Assembly: GCF_000337835.1 (NCBI RefSeq)
Contig: NZ_AOLM01000018.1
Span: 186,001-250,000 of the forward strand
Direction of reading: 5' to 3'
Length of the DNA stretch: 64,000 nucleotides
From: Haloferax sulfurifontis ATCC BAA-897
GTDB lineage: Archaea > Halobacteriota > Halobacteria > Halobacteriales > Haloferacaceae
Shown: positions 8,054 to 16,546 of the stretch, in pieces
Layout of the letters: each line of letters opens with the position of its first letter
How positions within the stretch are numbered: the first letter of the stretch is position 1
Notes under the pieces: model-generated
What the model was told of the DNA's origin: nothing
What the model saw: only the letters and a program-made list of their open reading frames with translations
Databases searched by the model: none
Made by a program: the position numbers and the translations under genes

Positions 8054-11002
8054 TCAGTCGTCGTTCGCCACTTTCGCGGGCTTGCGGCGGTCCGAACGCG
8101 GGCCCTCTTCGTCCACGTCGGGGAGGTAGTCGCGGAGGTACCGGCCCGTGTGGGAGTCGGGGTTCTCGGCGACTTCCTCGGGCGTGCCGCTGGCGACGAT
8201 AGTTCCGCCGCCCGCGCCGCCCTCGGGGCCGAGGTCGACGATGTGGTCGGCGTTCTTCACGAGGTCGAGTTCGTGTTCGACCACGAGGACGGTGTTGCCG
8301 TTGTCGACGAGGCGCTGGAGCACCTCGATGAGCTTCCGCTCGTCTTCCTTGTGGAGACCCGTCGTCGGCTCGTCGAGCAGGTAGAGCGTGTCACCGGTCT
8401 GCTTCTTGCCGAGTTCTTCCGCGAGTTTGACGCGCTGGGCCTCGCCGCCGGAGAGGGTGGTCGACGGCTGGCCGAGCTGCATGTAGCCGAGGCCCACGTC
8501 GTGGAGCAGTTGGAGGCGGCGACGAATCTGCGAGTTCGCCTCGAAAAAGTCGAGCGCCTCGTCGACCTCCATGTCGAGCACGTCGGCGATGGTCTTGTCC
8601 TTGTACGTCACGTCGAGCGTCTCGGCGTTGTAGCGCGCGCCGTTACACTCCTCGCAGGGGACGTACACGTCCGAGAGGAAGTTCATCTCGATTTTGACGT
8701 TGCCCTGTCCCTTGCAGGCCTCACAGCGGCCGCCCTTGACGTTGAAGGAAAAGCGGCCCTTCTCGTAGCCGCGCTGTTTCGAGAGCTTCGTCTCGGCGAA
8801 CAGCTCGCGGACGTAGTCGAAGACGCCGGTGTACGTCGCCGGGTTCGACCGCGGGGTGCGGCCGATGGGCGACTGGTCGATGAGCCGCACCGTCTCGATT
8901 TCGTCGTAGCCCTCGATGGCGTCGTGCTCCCCGGGGTCGACGGAGGTGTTGTCGTTCATCCGGCGGGCCAGTCCCTTGTAGAGAATCTCGTGCATCAGGG
9001 TGGACTTGCCCGACCCCGAGACGCCGGTGACGGCCGTGAACGTCCCGAGGGGAATCGGCACGTCGAGGTCGGCGAGATTGTGCTGGCGCGCGCCGCGGAC
9101 GACGAGTTCGCCCTCGCCGTCGCGCCGCGTGTCGGGCACGTCGATGTCCTTGCGGCCCGAGAGGTAGTCGGCCGTGATGGAGTCGTCGGCCGCGACGATG
9201 TCGTCGAAGTCGCCCTGCGCGACGACCTCGCCGCCGCGCTTGCCCGGGCCGGGGCCCATGTCGATAATCTCGTCGGCCCGGCGCATCGTCTCCTCGTCGT
9301 GTTCGACGACGATGAGGGTGTTCCCGAGGTCGCGGAGGCCTTCGAGCGTGTTGAGCAGTTTGTCGTTGTCGCGCTGGTGGAGGCCGATGGACGGCTCGTC
9401 GAGGACGTAGAGGACGCCCACGAGGCCGGAGCCGACCTGCGTGGCGAGGCGGATGCGCTGGGACTCGCCGCCCGAGAGCGTTGCGGCCTCGCGGTCCAAG
9501 GTGAGGTATTCGAGGCCGACCTCGGTCATGAAGCCGAGGCGGGCGCGAATCTCCTTGAGAATCTCCTGTGCGATGGTGCGGTCGCGCTCCGAGAGGTCGC
9601 GTTCGAGGCCCTCGAAGTGTTCGAGCGCGCCCGCGATGGTCATGCGGTTGACCTCGGGGAGCGTCGTGCCGCCGACGCGGACGTGGCGGGACTGCTCTTT
9701 GAGCCGCGAGCCGCCGCAGTCGGGGCAGGTCGTGACGGCCATGAACTCCTCGATGTGGTCGCGCGTCCGGTCGGAGTCGGTCTCGACGTGGCGGCGTTCG
9801 AGGTTGCCGACGACGCCCTCGAAGGGGTGTTCCTTGTGGCGCGTGCCGTTTTTCGTCGTCCACTCGAACACCACGTCCTCGGAGGTCCCGAACAGGAAGG
9901 CGTCCTGCACCTCGTCGGAGAGCTCCTCGAACGGCGTGTCCACGCTGACCCCGAAGTGGTCGGCGACGTTGTCGAGCTGGCGGCGGTAGTACGTCCGGTT
10001 GTAGCTCCACGGCTCGAAGACGTGCTTGAGCGGCTTCGACGGCTCGGTGACGACGAGGTCGGGGTCGACCTCCTTGGCCTTGCCGAGGCCCTCGCACTCC
10101 GGGCAGGCCCCGTGGGGGCTGTTGAACGAGAACGACCGCGTCTCGATTTCGGAAAAGCGGAACGACGAGTTCGGATTGCCGAGCTCCTCGGAGAACTCGA
10201 CGACGAGGCGGTCGTCGCCCTCGCCCGCGAGCGACCCGGTCGACCGGGTGTTGGAGGCGAAGGGGAGGTCCTCGGGCGGGTCGGGGACGATGAGTTTGAG
10301 GACGCCGCCGGCCTCTTCGAGGGCGGTCTCGACGGAGTCGGCGATGCGCGAGCGCGCCTCTGGGGCGACCTTCACGCGGTCGACCACCACGTCGATGGTG
10401 TGGTCGTAGTTCTTGTCGAGTTCGGGCGTCTCGAACGAGAGGTCGAACTCCTCGCCGTCGACCTCGACGCGGGCGTAGCCCTCGGAGACGAGCTCCGAAA
10501 ACAGGTCTTTGAACTCGCCTTTCTGGTCGCGGACGACCGGCGCGACGACCTTCGCGCGGGTTCCCTCGGGGAGTTCGAGAATCTGGTCGACCATGTCCTG
10601 TGCGGACTGCTCGCCGACCTCCTCGCCCGTGATGGGGTCGTACTGGGTGCCCACGCGGGCGTACAACAGGCGGAGGTAGTCGTGGAGTTCGGTGACGGTC
10701 CCGACGGTCGACCGGGGGTTGTTGGCCCCGTTCTTCTGGTCGATGGAGATGGCGGGCGAGAGGCCCTCGACGGCCTCGACTTTCGGCTTGTCCATCTGGC
10801 CGAGGAAGTTCCGCGCGTAGGCCGAAAGCGACTCGATGTACCGCCGCTGGCCCTCCGCGTAGACGGTGTCGAACGCGAGGGAGGACTTGCCTGACCCCGA
10901 CAGGCCGGTGACGACGGTAAACGTCTCGCGGGGGATGCGAACGTCGAGGTTCCTGAGGTTGTGCTCTTCGGCACCGCGAACCTCGATGTAGTCCTTGCTC
11001 AT
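8054..11002 (-). CDS. uvrA: UvrABC excision nuclease subunit A
   Basis: A 982-residue UvrA, near the usual length. It has two ABC ATPase halves: Walker A GLSGSGKSS near residue 35 and GVSGSGKST near residue 660, and signature/Walker B regions LSGGESQRIRLA...LYVLDEPSIGLH and LSGGEAQRVKLAEEL...LYLLDEPTTGLH. Zinc modules are CPECEGLG...CPDCGG and CEACKGQGN...CEECNG. UvrA scans DNA for bulky lesions and loads UvrB for nucleotide excision repair. It ends alone, downstream of sepF on the same strand. Confidence 0.98.
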   Translation of the reverse strand: MSKDYIEVRGAEEHNLRNLDVRIPRETFTVVTGLSGSGKSSLAFDTVYAEGQRRYIESLSAYARNFLGQMDKPKVEAVEGLSPAISIDQKNGANNPRSTVGTVTELHDYLRLLYARVGTQYDPITGEEVGEQSAQDMVDQILELPEGTRAKVVAPVVRDQKGEFKDLFSELVSEGYARVEVDGEEFDLSFETPELDKNYDHTIDVVVDRVKVAPEARSRIADSVETALEEAGGVLKLIVPDPPEDLPFASNTRSTGSLAGEGDDRLVVEFSEELGNPNSSFRFSEIETRSFSFNSPHGACPECEGLGKAKEVDPDLVVTEPSKPLKHVFEPWSYNRTYYRRQLDNVADHFGVSVDTPFEELSDEVQDAFLFGTSEDVVFEWTTKNGTRHKEHPFEGVVGNLERRHVETDSDRTRDHIEEFMAVTTCPDCGGSRLKEQSRHVRVGGTTLPEVNRMTIAGALEHFEGLERDLSERDRTIAQEILKEIRARLGFMTEVGLEYLTLDREAATLSGGESQRIRLATQVGSGLVGVLYVLDEPSIGLHQRDNDKLLNTLEGLRDLGNTLIVVEHDEETMRRADEIIDMGPGPGKRGGEVVAQGDFDDIVAADDSITADYLSGRKDIDVPDTRRDGEGELVVRGARQHNLADLDVPIPLGTFTAVTGVSGSGKSTLMHEILYKGLARRMNDNTSVDPGEHDAIEGYDEIETVRLIDQSPIGRTPRSNPATYTGVFDYVRELFAETKLSKQRGYEKGRFSFNVKGGRCEACKGQGNVKIEMNFLSDVYVPCEECNGARYNAETLDVTYKDKTIADVLDMEVDEALDFFEANSQIRRRLQLLHDVGLGYMQLGQPSTTLSGGEAQRVKLAEELGKKQTGDTLYLLDEPTTGLHKEDERKLIEVLQRLVDNGNTVLVVEHELDLVKNADHIVDLGPEGGAGGGTIVASGTPEEVAENPDSHTGRYLRDYLPDVDEEGPRSDRRKPAKVANDD

Positions 11003-11121
11003 TCGGACGACTCTAGGAACGAGAGGACCGAATAGCCATCGGTTCGGGCCGTTCGAACCGCATCGCTCGCGTCTGCGAGTCGGGAGAAATCGGAGCGGAA
11101 GGGAGGTGTCGTCCGCCGGCG

Positions 11122-11478
11122 TCAGCCGTTGAGCTTCTGCCGCGAGATGGAGATGCCCGTGGGCGTGATGACGATCTGGTCGTCGCCCTTCTGGACGATG
11201 TCGCCGTCGACCTCGCGCGCGACCTGTCGGAGGTCGTCGATGATGTGTTCCATCGTGTTGTCGGAGGTCGTGTGGCGGGTGATGTCCGCGATGACCAGAT
11301 TGCCGTCGTAGACGGCGTCCTTGATGGCGATAACGTCCTGCTGGCCGCCGATTTCGGCGATGTGAACCGAGAGACCGGCGTCGCCGCGAGCGGTGTCGAA
11401 GTCGTCGAGGTCGAGTTCGACGTAGTCCTCGGTCGTTCGGGAACCACCACCACCGAGAATCTTACTCATGATACCCAT
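11122..11478 (-). CDS. sepF: Cell division protein SepF (FtsZ membrane anchor)
   Basis: A 118-residue archaeal SepF. A short N-terminal amphipathic membrane-targeting segment (MGIMSKILGGG) and a linker (TTEDYVELDLDDFD) precede the compact alpha/beta core ending TPTGISISRQKLNG. In Haloferax, SepF recruits FtsZ to the division site. The start MGIMSKIL at 11478 retains the full targeting helix; ATGs at 11496 (longer) and 11469 (shorter) are alternatives. It is followed by uvrA on the same strand, with 119 nt between them, a neighbourhood I recall from Haloferax. Confidence 0.92.
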   Translation of the reverse strand: MGIMSKILGGGGSRTTEDYVELDLDDFDTARGDAGLSVHIAEIGGQQDVIAIKDAVYDGNLVIADITRHTTSDNTMEHIIDDLRQVAREVDGDIVQKGDDQIVITPTGISISRQKLNG

Positions 11479-11697
11479 AGGACGTAGAGAGGCCACAACG
11501 GGGTTAGTTCTTACGTCAGACGACTATCGGTTTTCAGACATTTCTCCCCCCGGCGGCCCGCCGAATCGGCGGCAGTACCGTCACACGAGGGTGGTGTCGC
11601 GGGAGGCGTCGATTCCGGCGGACACCCGACGCGCGCGCCGGCCGCGGCGTTTCGCCGGGTGTTTTTACCTCGCGGCGCGCGGGGGGAGACGAACACG

Positions 11698-12384
11698 ATG
11701 ACCTTCAGCATCTGCGTCCGCGAGCCGTACGTCGACGCCGACGGCGACGACCAGCACCGCTTCGGCGTCGCCGTGACGACCCGCCTGCCGGGCGTCGGCG
11801 CGCTCTGCCCGTTTGCAAGCGAACACGGCGCGGTGGCGACACAGGCGCTGACGAACGTCGAACTCGGGGAGAAGGGCATGGACTACCTCGAAGACGGCCT
11901 CGCCGTCGACGACGCCCTGCGGGCGCTGTTGAACGCCGACGACGGCCGGGCGGAACGACAGCTCCACGGCGTCGGCTCCGAGGCGACGTTCGCCTTCACC
12001 GGCGACGACTGCCTCGGCTGGGCGGGCCACCGCGAGGGCGACGACTACACCGTCGCTGGCAACCTCCTCGCGGGCGAGGGCGTCGTCGAGGCCACCGCCG
12101 ACGCCTACGAGCGGAACGCCGACGCCGACGCCGACGAACCGCTCGCGAAACGGCTCATCGACGCGCTCGGCGCGGGACACGCCGCGGGCGGCGACAAGCG
12201 CGACGACCTCGCCATCCAGAGCGCGGCGGTCGTCGTGACCTCCACCGAGGACCGCGAGACGGAGCCGTACTACAACGACCTCCGCGTCGACGCGACGGAG
12301 ACGCCCCTTCGCGACCTCCGCGAGACGTTCTCGATGGCGCGGGAGGGGTACGAGGCGGCGCTGGAGAAGTACGCAGAAGAGTAG
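11698..12384 (+). CDS. DUF1028 (COG3342) Ntn-hydrolase-like protein
   Basis: A 228-residue member of the DUF1028 family, related to Ntn hydrolases. The start is MTFSICVREP, so processing of Met would expose Thr2 as a possible nucleophile (inference). Family-like segments are FGVAVTTRLPGVGALCPFA, AVATQALTNVELGEKGMDYL and the Asp-rich middle DYTVAGNLLAGEGVVEA. The ATG at 11698 fits a TATA-like GTTTTTACC about 35 nt upstream; the in-frame extension to 11659 lies over this promoter and is rejected. The substrate is unknown. Confidence 0.85.
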   Translation: MTFSICVREPYVDADGDDQHRFGVAVTTRLPGVGALCPFASEHGAVATQALTNVELGEKGMDYLEDGLAVDDALRALLNADDGRAERQLHGVGSEATFAFTGDDCLGWAGHREGDDYTVAGNLLAGEGVVEATADAYERNADADADEPLAKRLIDALGAGHAAGGDKRDDLAIQSAAVVVTSTEDRETEPYYNDLRVDATETPLRDLRETFSMAREGYEAALEKYAEE

Positions 12385-12427
12385 CCGAGCGGAGCGCGCC
12401 GCGCGCGCCGTGCCTTGGACCGCGGGC

Positions 12428-12907
12428 TCAGACCGAGAACTCGAAGAGGTCGTCGCCGACGTGGTGGATTGACTCGACGACCTTGCCGGAGTCGCCGACG
12501 AGGTCGGCCCCGTCTTCGAGCGCGCGCCCCACGGCGAGCACCTTGCCGTGAGTCTCTTCGGCGATGACGACGAGGTCGCCCGCCTCGATGGTGTCGTCGG
12601 CCTCGGTGATGCCGGGGCGCATCACGTCGGCGCCGCTGGAGACGAACGAGACCGCGCCCGCGTCGACCGTGACGACGTTCGTCGTCGGCGGGAACTGGTT
12701 CGCGCCCTTGACCGTGAGGAACGGCTGGTCGTCGACGTACATGACCGCCGGCTCGCCGTCGACGAGGACGACCTCGTAGTCGGCGTCGGCGAACTCGACC
12801 GCCTCGAACGCGTCGCCGTCGAGGGCGACGCCGAGAGACGATTCGATGGAGTCGCACAGCGCGTCGATCTCGTCGCTTCGGAGGTGGTGGCGGGACTTGA
12901 CCTTCAT
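12428..12907 (-). CDS. PUA domain RNA-binding protein
   Basis: A 159-residue protein related to archaeal COG2016/MCT-1-like PUA proteins. The N-terminal part (MKVKSRHHLRSDEIDALCDSI) resembles the pre-PUA region; the C-terminal half (about 75-150) is a PUA domain with VVTVDAGAVSFVSSGADVMRPGI, typical of PUA folds that bind RNA. Eukaryotic relatives act in translation re-initiation and ribosome recycling. It is convergent with the DUF1028 gene. The exact RNA target is unknown. Confidence 0.85.
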   Translation of the reverse strand: MKVKSRHHLRSDEIDALCDSIESSLGVALDGDAFEAVEFADADYEVVLVDGEPAVMYVDDQPFLTVKGANQFPPTTNVVTVDAGAVSFVSSGADVMRPGITEADDTIEAGDLVVIAEETHGKVLAVGRALEDGADLVGDSGKVVESIHHVGDDLFEFSV

Positions 12908-13068
12908 ACCGGGTCGTGGACGCTCACGGCCGATAAATCGACCGCTCCGCGTCGAGTGGTCGACGGTGGCGACCGCGGCGACTGACGACCGGCGGCCGAC
13001 CGGCGTCTGACGCGCGGCAGACTGTATCGGGGTAAACTGCTAAGTACGATTGGGTCCACACCAACGAT

Positions 13069-13371
13069 ATGTGGCGCTCCCGGACGAACCGGGACCGGAA
13101 GCGTGTCGTGTGCATCGCATGCGGTGACGCAGTCCTCCGGTCGGCGGCGCGCGAGTACGACAAAGAGGGGAACCGCTGGGAACGACACGGCAAGCGGTTC
13201 GAACACCTCTGTAAGGCCTGTTACCGGGGACTCTGTCACCAGCCCCGCGAGGAGCTCGAAGGCCTCCTCGTCGACATCGAAGAACACGGCATCTCCAACG
13301 AGGAGTTCCTGCTTCGGTACTTCGACGCGGTCAAAGAGCGGTACGAATCGCCCGGCGAGCGCGGTCGCTGA
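13069..13371 (+). CDS. Small zinc-ribbon-like haloarchaeal protein
   Basis: A 100-residue basic protein with two possible zinc-binding pairs, C15-x2-C18 and C48-x2-C51, plus C56/H57. The C-terminal part is helical (EELEGLLVDIEEHGISNEEF). It probably binds zinc and perhaps nucleic acid. It lies just upstream of the RNase R-like gene on the same strand, about 120 nt apart, so a shared role in RNA metabolism is possible but unproven. The family name is not known to me with certainty. Confidence 0.7.
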   Translation: MWRSRTNRDRKRVVCIACGDAVLRSAAREYDKEGNRWERHGKRFEHLCKACYRGLCHQPREELEGLLVDIEEHGISNEEFLLRYFDAVKERYESPGERGR

Positions 13372-13491
13372 GGTCGGCTCCACCAGTCCGTCACCGAACC
13401 GCGCAAACGCGCGCTGACGAGTGATATCGATTCTCGCACGTCGCGGCTCGTGCCCGACACTCATTTCTCCCTGCCCCGTCTAGTCGGGGCT

Positions 13492-14811
13492 ATGTCAGAC
13501 GACGCGCAGGCGTACGCCGGGACCGCCGAAGGGCAAGGACCGGTGGAGATAGACGCCGAACTCGCGCGACACCTCCAGAACAAGCGCGAGGACCTGTTCG
13601 AGGAGTTCGAGATTCGAGACAAGTTCCCGCCGGAAGTCCTCTCGGAGGCGCGTGCGCGCACCGACGGCGTCCACGAGGAAATCGAAGACGAGCTCGAACA
13701 CCGCAAAGACCTTCGAGACCTCACGACGTGGACGACCGACCCCGTCGACGCCCAGGACTTCGACGACGCCCTGAGCATCCGCGAGAACGAGGAGACGTAC
13801 ACGCTGTGGGTCCACATCGCCGACGTGACCCACTACGTCCACCCCGGCTCGGAGATGTGGGCCGAGGCCGTCAAGCGCGGCAACACCGTCTACCTCCCCG
13901 CCTACACTATCCACATGCTCCCGCCGGCGCTGGCCGAGACAGTGTGTTCCCTCGTCCCCGAGGAAGACCGCCTCGCCCACACCGTCGAGATGGAGATCAA
14001 GAAGGACACGCTCTCGTTCGAGTCTATCGACATCTACAAGTCCGTCATCCACTCCGACGAACGCCTCACCTACACGCAGTGTGAAAACCGGCTGGAAGAC
14101 CCCGACCTCCCCCTCCACGAGGAGAACGCGCTGGTCTTCGACCTCGCCGACCAACTCCACGAACAGCGCAAGGAAGACGGCTCGCTCGTCCTCAACCCGA
14201 GCCGCGACCGCGCCCACACCATCATCGAGGAGTGCATGCTGAAGGCGAACAAGGCCGTCACGCACGAACTCATGTGGAACCGCGGCGTCGAGGCGATGTA
14301 CCGCGTCCACCCGCAACCCACTCCCGACCAGTGGGACAAGGCGCTCCGCGAAATCACCGAACTCGACGGCGTGAGCATCAAGTCCACGTCGTGGGACGAG
14401 CCCCGGAAGGCCGTCAACGACGCCTTGGAGAGCGCGAACTCCCGCACGCTCAACAAGATTCAGCGCGCCGTGCTGAAGGTCATGCCCCGCGCGAAGTACA
14501 TGAACGACCCCTTCGGCGGCCACTACGCGCTCAACTTCGACATCTACGGCCACTTCACCTCTCCCATCCGGCGGCTGTCGGACCTCATCAACCACTGGAT
14601 CGTCCACGAAAACGACGTGCCCGAAGACCTCGTGGAACTCTGTGACCGCGCCTCCGACCGCCAGAAGGACGCCGAGACGGCCGAGCGACTCTACAAGCAG
14701 TTCCTCCAAGAAGTCGGCTTGGACCCCTACGCCGTCAACAACCGCGGCATCGTCACCGTCGACGACGACGGCGAGGTCATCGACGAAAACGGCCTCCCGC
14801 CGCGCGAATAA
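13492..14811 (+). CDS. RNB-domain exoribonuclease (RNase R-like, minimal form)
   Basis: A 439-residue enzyme essentially consisting of the RNB catalytic domain. The catalytic acidic motif is DPVDAQDFDDALSI (about residues 83-96), followed by LWVHIADVTHYV and a C-terminal region with the family pattern HYALNFDIYGHFTSPIRRLSDLINH. Bacterial RNase R carries cold-shock and S1 RNA-binding domains; neither is evident, so this is the short haloarchaeal form. It degrades RNA 3' to 5' and supports archaea that lack an exosome. The start at 13492 is chosen over 13450, whose extension is not family-like. Confidence 0.93.
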   Translation: MSDDAQAYAGTAEGQGPVEIDAELARHLQNKREDLFEEFEIRDKFPPEVLSEARARTDGVHEEIEDELEHRKDLRDLTTWTTDPVDAQDFDDALSIRENEETYTLWVHIADVTHYVHPGSEMWAEAVKRGNTVYLPAYTIHMLPPALAETVCSLVPEEDRLAHTVEMEIKKDTLSFESIDIYKSVIHSDERLTYTQCENRLEDPDLPLHEENALVFDLADQLHEQRKEDGSLVLNPSRDRAHTIIEECMLKANKAVTHELMWNRGVEAMYRVHPQPTPDQWDKALREITELDGVSIKSTSWDEPRKAVNDALESANSRTLNKIQRAVLKVMPRAKYMNDPFGGHYALNFDIYGHFTSPIRRLSDLINHWIVHENDVPEDLVELCDRASDRQKDAETAERLYKQFLQEVGLDPYAVNNRGIVTVDDDGEVIDENGLPPRE

Positions 14812-14948
14812 CCGGGCGGTCGCTCCCGTTCGACCGACTCGCTTTCGACCGACAAAATCACCAGCCGCGACTGGCGAGACGACCGCGGAGCTACGGAGTC
14901 GACCGAATGAGAGAGCGAAGCGGCCGACTGCGCTCCCGCCGCGACCGC

Positions 14949-15188
14949 CTAGTCCTCCTGTTTGTGCGTGAACAGCAACACGTCACCGTCGTGCTGGGTC
15001 ACACAGAGGTCGAGCATCATGCTCAGTTCGAGACTGTTGTAGTCGTTCTCGCAGACGACCAAGTCGTCGAACGGTTTCTCGCACGCCGGACAGGCGATGG
15101 AGACGGTGTTCTGGTAGGTGGTGACGCCCCCGCTGGACTCGTAGGGCGTGAGCGACGACCGGAGTTCGTCGAGTTCCTCGTCGTTCAT
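14949..15188 (-). CDS. Small zinc-binding conserved haloarchaeal protein
   Basis: A 79-residue acidic protein with a CPAC pair at about residues 33-36 and further Cys at about 46 and 61, plus a His after it, suggesting one zinc site. Start is MNDEELDELRSS at 15188; an in-frame start at 15236 would add 16 residues but overlaps the upstream promoter. It stands alone between a convergent RNase gene and the next hypothetical gene. No function is recognised. Confidence 0.65.
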   Translation of the reverse strand: MNDEELDELRSSLTPYESSGGVTTYQNTVSIACPACEKPFDDLVVCENDYNSLELSMMLDLCVTQHDGDVLLFTHKQED

Positions 15189-15284
15189 GGACGTGTTGTG
15201 CGCGGGGCGTGCGTATAATTCTTCACGGTCGGACACCGACCGCGGTCGGACGTGACGACGGATTGTCGGCGCACGACTGCCGAC

Positions 15285-15659
15285 TCACGGTGGCCCGGCG
15301 TCGTCCAACCCACAGACCCACCGAAAGTGCGGGTGAACCCACGACAGCCCCGCGGCGTTGGCTTCGACCCACGACGACGGGTCGCTCAGCCGACGCGACA
15401 GCACCTCCGCGCGCTCCTCGTGGGTCCCCTCCCGGTCGAACGGTATCAGTTCGAGCGTCCGCGACGCGGGGTTGAAGAAGACCGCCCGCTCGGTGGCCTC
15501 GTCGAGTCCGACCAGCCGCGAGCCGTTGGCGTCCCGCTGGAGGAGCGCCTGCGCCATGCGGTGTTGGTGGACACCACCGCGCGTCTCGCGGAGTTTCGAG
15601 ACGATGGCTCGAAAGAGGGCCGTCGGATCTGACGGGGGTTCGCCTCGTCGTGTTTCCAT
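15285..15659 (-). CDS. Conserved hypothetical haloarchaeal protein
   Basis: A 124-residue soluble protein (METRRGEPPSDPTALF...). The central part reads like a small alpha/beta domain with VGLDEATERAVFFNPASRTLELIPF. It has no membrane segment, signal peptide or obvious catalytic motif. Codon use matches the chromosome, unlike the AT-rich gene at 15895. The function is unknown. Confidence 0.55.
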   Translation of the reverse strand: METRRGEPPSDPTALFRAIVSKLRETRGGVHQHRMAQALLQRDANGSRLVGLDEATERAVFFNPASRTLELIPFDREGTHEERAEVLSRRLSDPSSWVEANAAGLSWVHPHFRWVCGLDDAGPP

Positions 15660-15816
15660 ACCGACGGCCTCGGAGCGAGATGGTAAGAGAGTCCGCCATG
15701 AGCGGAGTGAAAGTGTCGGGTTCGGCGGAAGTGAAGGCGTGTCAGCAAGCCAACCGACTCCGCGGCGACGACGCGTCCCCCGCGAGCGCTAAACTCGGGG
15801 GTCGCCACGTTGAGTG

Positions 15817-15840
15817 GCGTCACGAAAATAGCAGTAGCCC
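15817..15840. repeat. Degenerate copy of the tRNA-Ala 3'-flank repeat
   Basis: GCGTCACGAAAATAGCAGTA is a diverged copy of the sequence that follows the 3' end of tRNA-Ala (compare 16212 and 16529). It marks the left limit of a small AT-rich segment and could be an old attachment-site remnant. Confidence 0.45.
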
Positions 15841-15861
15841 AGGCCGTGAGACAAATTGATG

Positions 15862-15869
15862 ATTTAAAA
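15862..15869 (+). promoter_or_regulatory. TATA box for the 81-residue membrane protein gene
   Basis: ATTTAAAA is centred about 29 nt before the ATG at 15895, the spacing expected for a leaderless or near-leaderless haloarchaeal transcript. Confidence 0.5.
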
Positions 15870-15894
15870 ACATTTGTTTGCGTGTGATTATAGT

Positions 15895-16140
15895 ATGGAT
15901 ACCCCTGCAAAAGACTTCATGCTGGGGCGGTCCAGCGCATGGTCCAGTAAATTTGTACTGGTGGTTGTTTCGCTACCCCCTATTGGATTCTCTGCGGTCG
16001 TATCACGGTTTCTTGGTGTCAACTCACCAAATTCAATCGTTGAACTCTTCTATTTTCTAAGCACGTTCTGCACCGTACTTCTTATATCAATGTTCAGTAC
16101 GTACTTCGTGGCATATCAACTCGGCATGGGACAGAAATGA
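15895..16140 (+). CDS. Small AT-rich membrane protein, orphan
   Basis: An 81-residue protein with two predicted membrane helices, at about residues 19-37 (FVLVVVSLPPIGFSAVV) and 49-72 (IVELFYFLSTFCTVLLISMF). Its base composition is clearly more AT-rich than all neighbours up to 55 kb, and it lies between copies of a tRNA-Ala flank repeat, so it was probably brought by an integrated element now decayed. The ATG at 15895 is supported by a TATA box 29 nt upstream. No family is recognised. Confidence 0.55.
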   Translation: MDTPAKDFMLGRSSAWSSKFVLVVVSLPPIGFSAVVSRFLGVNSPNSIVELFYFLSTFCTVLLISMFSTYFVAYQLGMGQK

Positions 16141-16209
16141 GAAACTGGACGTGCATCTGTCCGCAACGCAGTAGTGATCGCCGGACTCCTAAAGTTACGA
16201 CTCATAGTC

Positions 16210-16242
16210 TTGCGTCGCGAAAATAGTAGTGGACTCGCGGGG
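16210..16242. repeat. Direct repeat of the tRNA-Ala 3' end and flank (copy 1)
   Basis: These 33 bp match 16527-16559 with a single mismatch. The last 13 bp equal the tRNA-Ala 3' end (TGGACTCGCGGGG on this strand), the rest its downstream flank. This is what a past site-specific integration at the tRNA 3' end would leave. Confidence 0.7.
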
Positions 16243-16340
16243 TCCCCACGAGCAGTGCGAGACGACCGTGTCGTCTCGCTAGCCCTGCGGGCGACTTACG
16301 GGTCGCCCGCAGACGAAGCGAGTGGGGGCAAGCGAGTCCA
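16230..16340. repeat. Branched palindromic cluster seeded by tRNA-Ala 3' sequence
   Basis: An outer 9-bp inverted repeat (TGGACTCGC 16230-16238 with GCGAGTCCA 16332-16340) and a second stem (CCCCAC 16244-16249 with GTGGGG 16322-16327) enclose two perfect hairpins. One has 10-bp arms and a 3-nt loop (16257-16279). The other has 11-bp arms and a 6-nt loop (16285-16312). The whole can fold into a branched, cloverleaf-like structure. No reading frame is evident. Confidence 0.75.
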
Positions 16341-16371
16341 TTGACTAAGGGAGTGAAACGACCGAAGGAAA

Positions 16372-16455
16372 TGGACTCGCGGGGATTTGAACCACGGTCG
16401 CTCCCGTTCGCTCGCGACGCTCGCTCACCTCTCGCTCCCTGATTCAAATCCCCGC
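16372..16455. repeat. tRNA-Ala T-arm copy forming an inverted repeat
   Basis: Positions 16372-16393 repeat the last 22 bp of tRNA-Ala. GCGGGGATTTGAA (16379-16391) is perfectly inverted at 16443-16455, giving 13-bp arms round a 51-nt loop rich in CTCGC/GCTCG units. The same design occurs beside tRNA-Asp at 34726-34786. Confidence 0.7.
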
Positions 16456-16474
16456 TCGAACAGACACTACATCA

Positions 16475-16536
16475 CGCGACGCAGAAGGTACTCGTCTGAC
16501 TCCTCGCGGAGTCACGACTCGCTGAGTTGCGTCGCG
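16475..16536. repeat. Inverted repeat beside tRNA-Ala
   Basis: CGCGACGCA (16475-16483) is inverted as TGCGTCGCG (16528-16536), with an inner hairpin GACTCC/GGAGTC at 16498-16513. It belongs to the same structured tract. Confidence 0.55.
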
Positions 16537-16546
16537 AAAATGGTAG

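Noticed and set aside
8150-10894. A 914-codon frame antisense to uvrA
   Set aside because: uvrA is unmistakable; this frame is an open antisense shadow caused by high GC at third positions.
15446-15910. A 154-codon minus-strand frame upstream of the hypothetical at 15285
   Set aside because: It is a shadow of the gene at 15285-15659 extending into repeat sequence.
16202-16447. An 81-codon frame across the tRNA-Ala repeat cluster
   Set aside because: The sequence is almost entirely inverted repeats; the frame is a by-product.
16230-16540. CRISPR array
   Set aside because: The repeats are tRNA-derived and inverted, not regularly spaced direct repeats with unique spacers; no cas genes are present.
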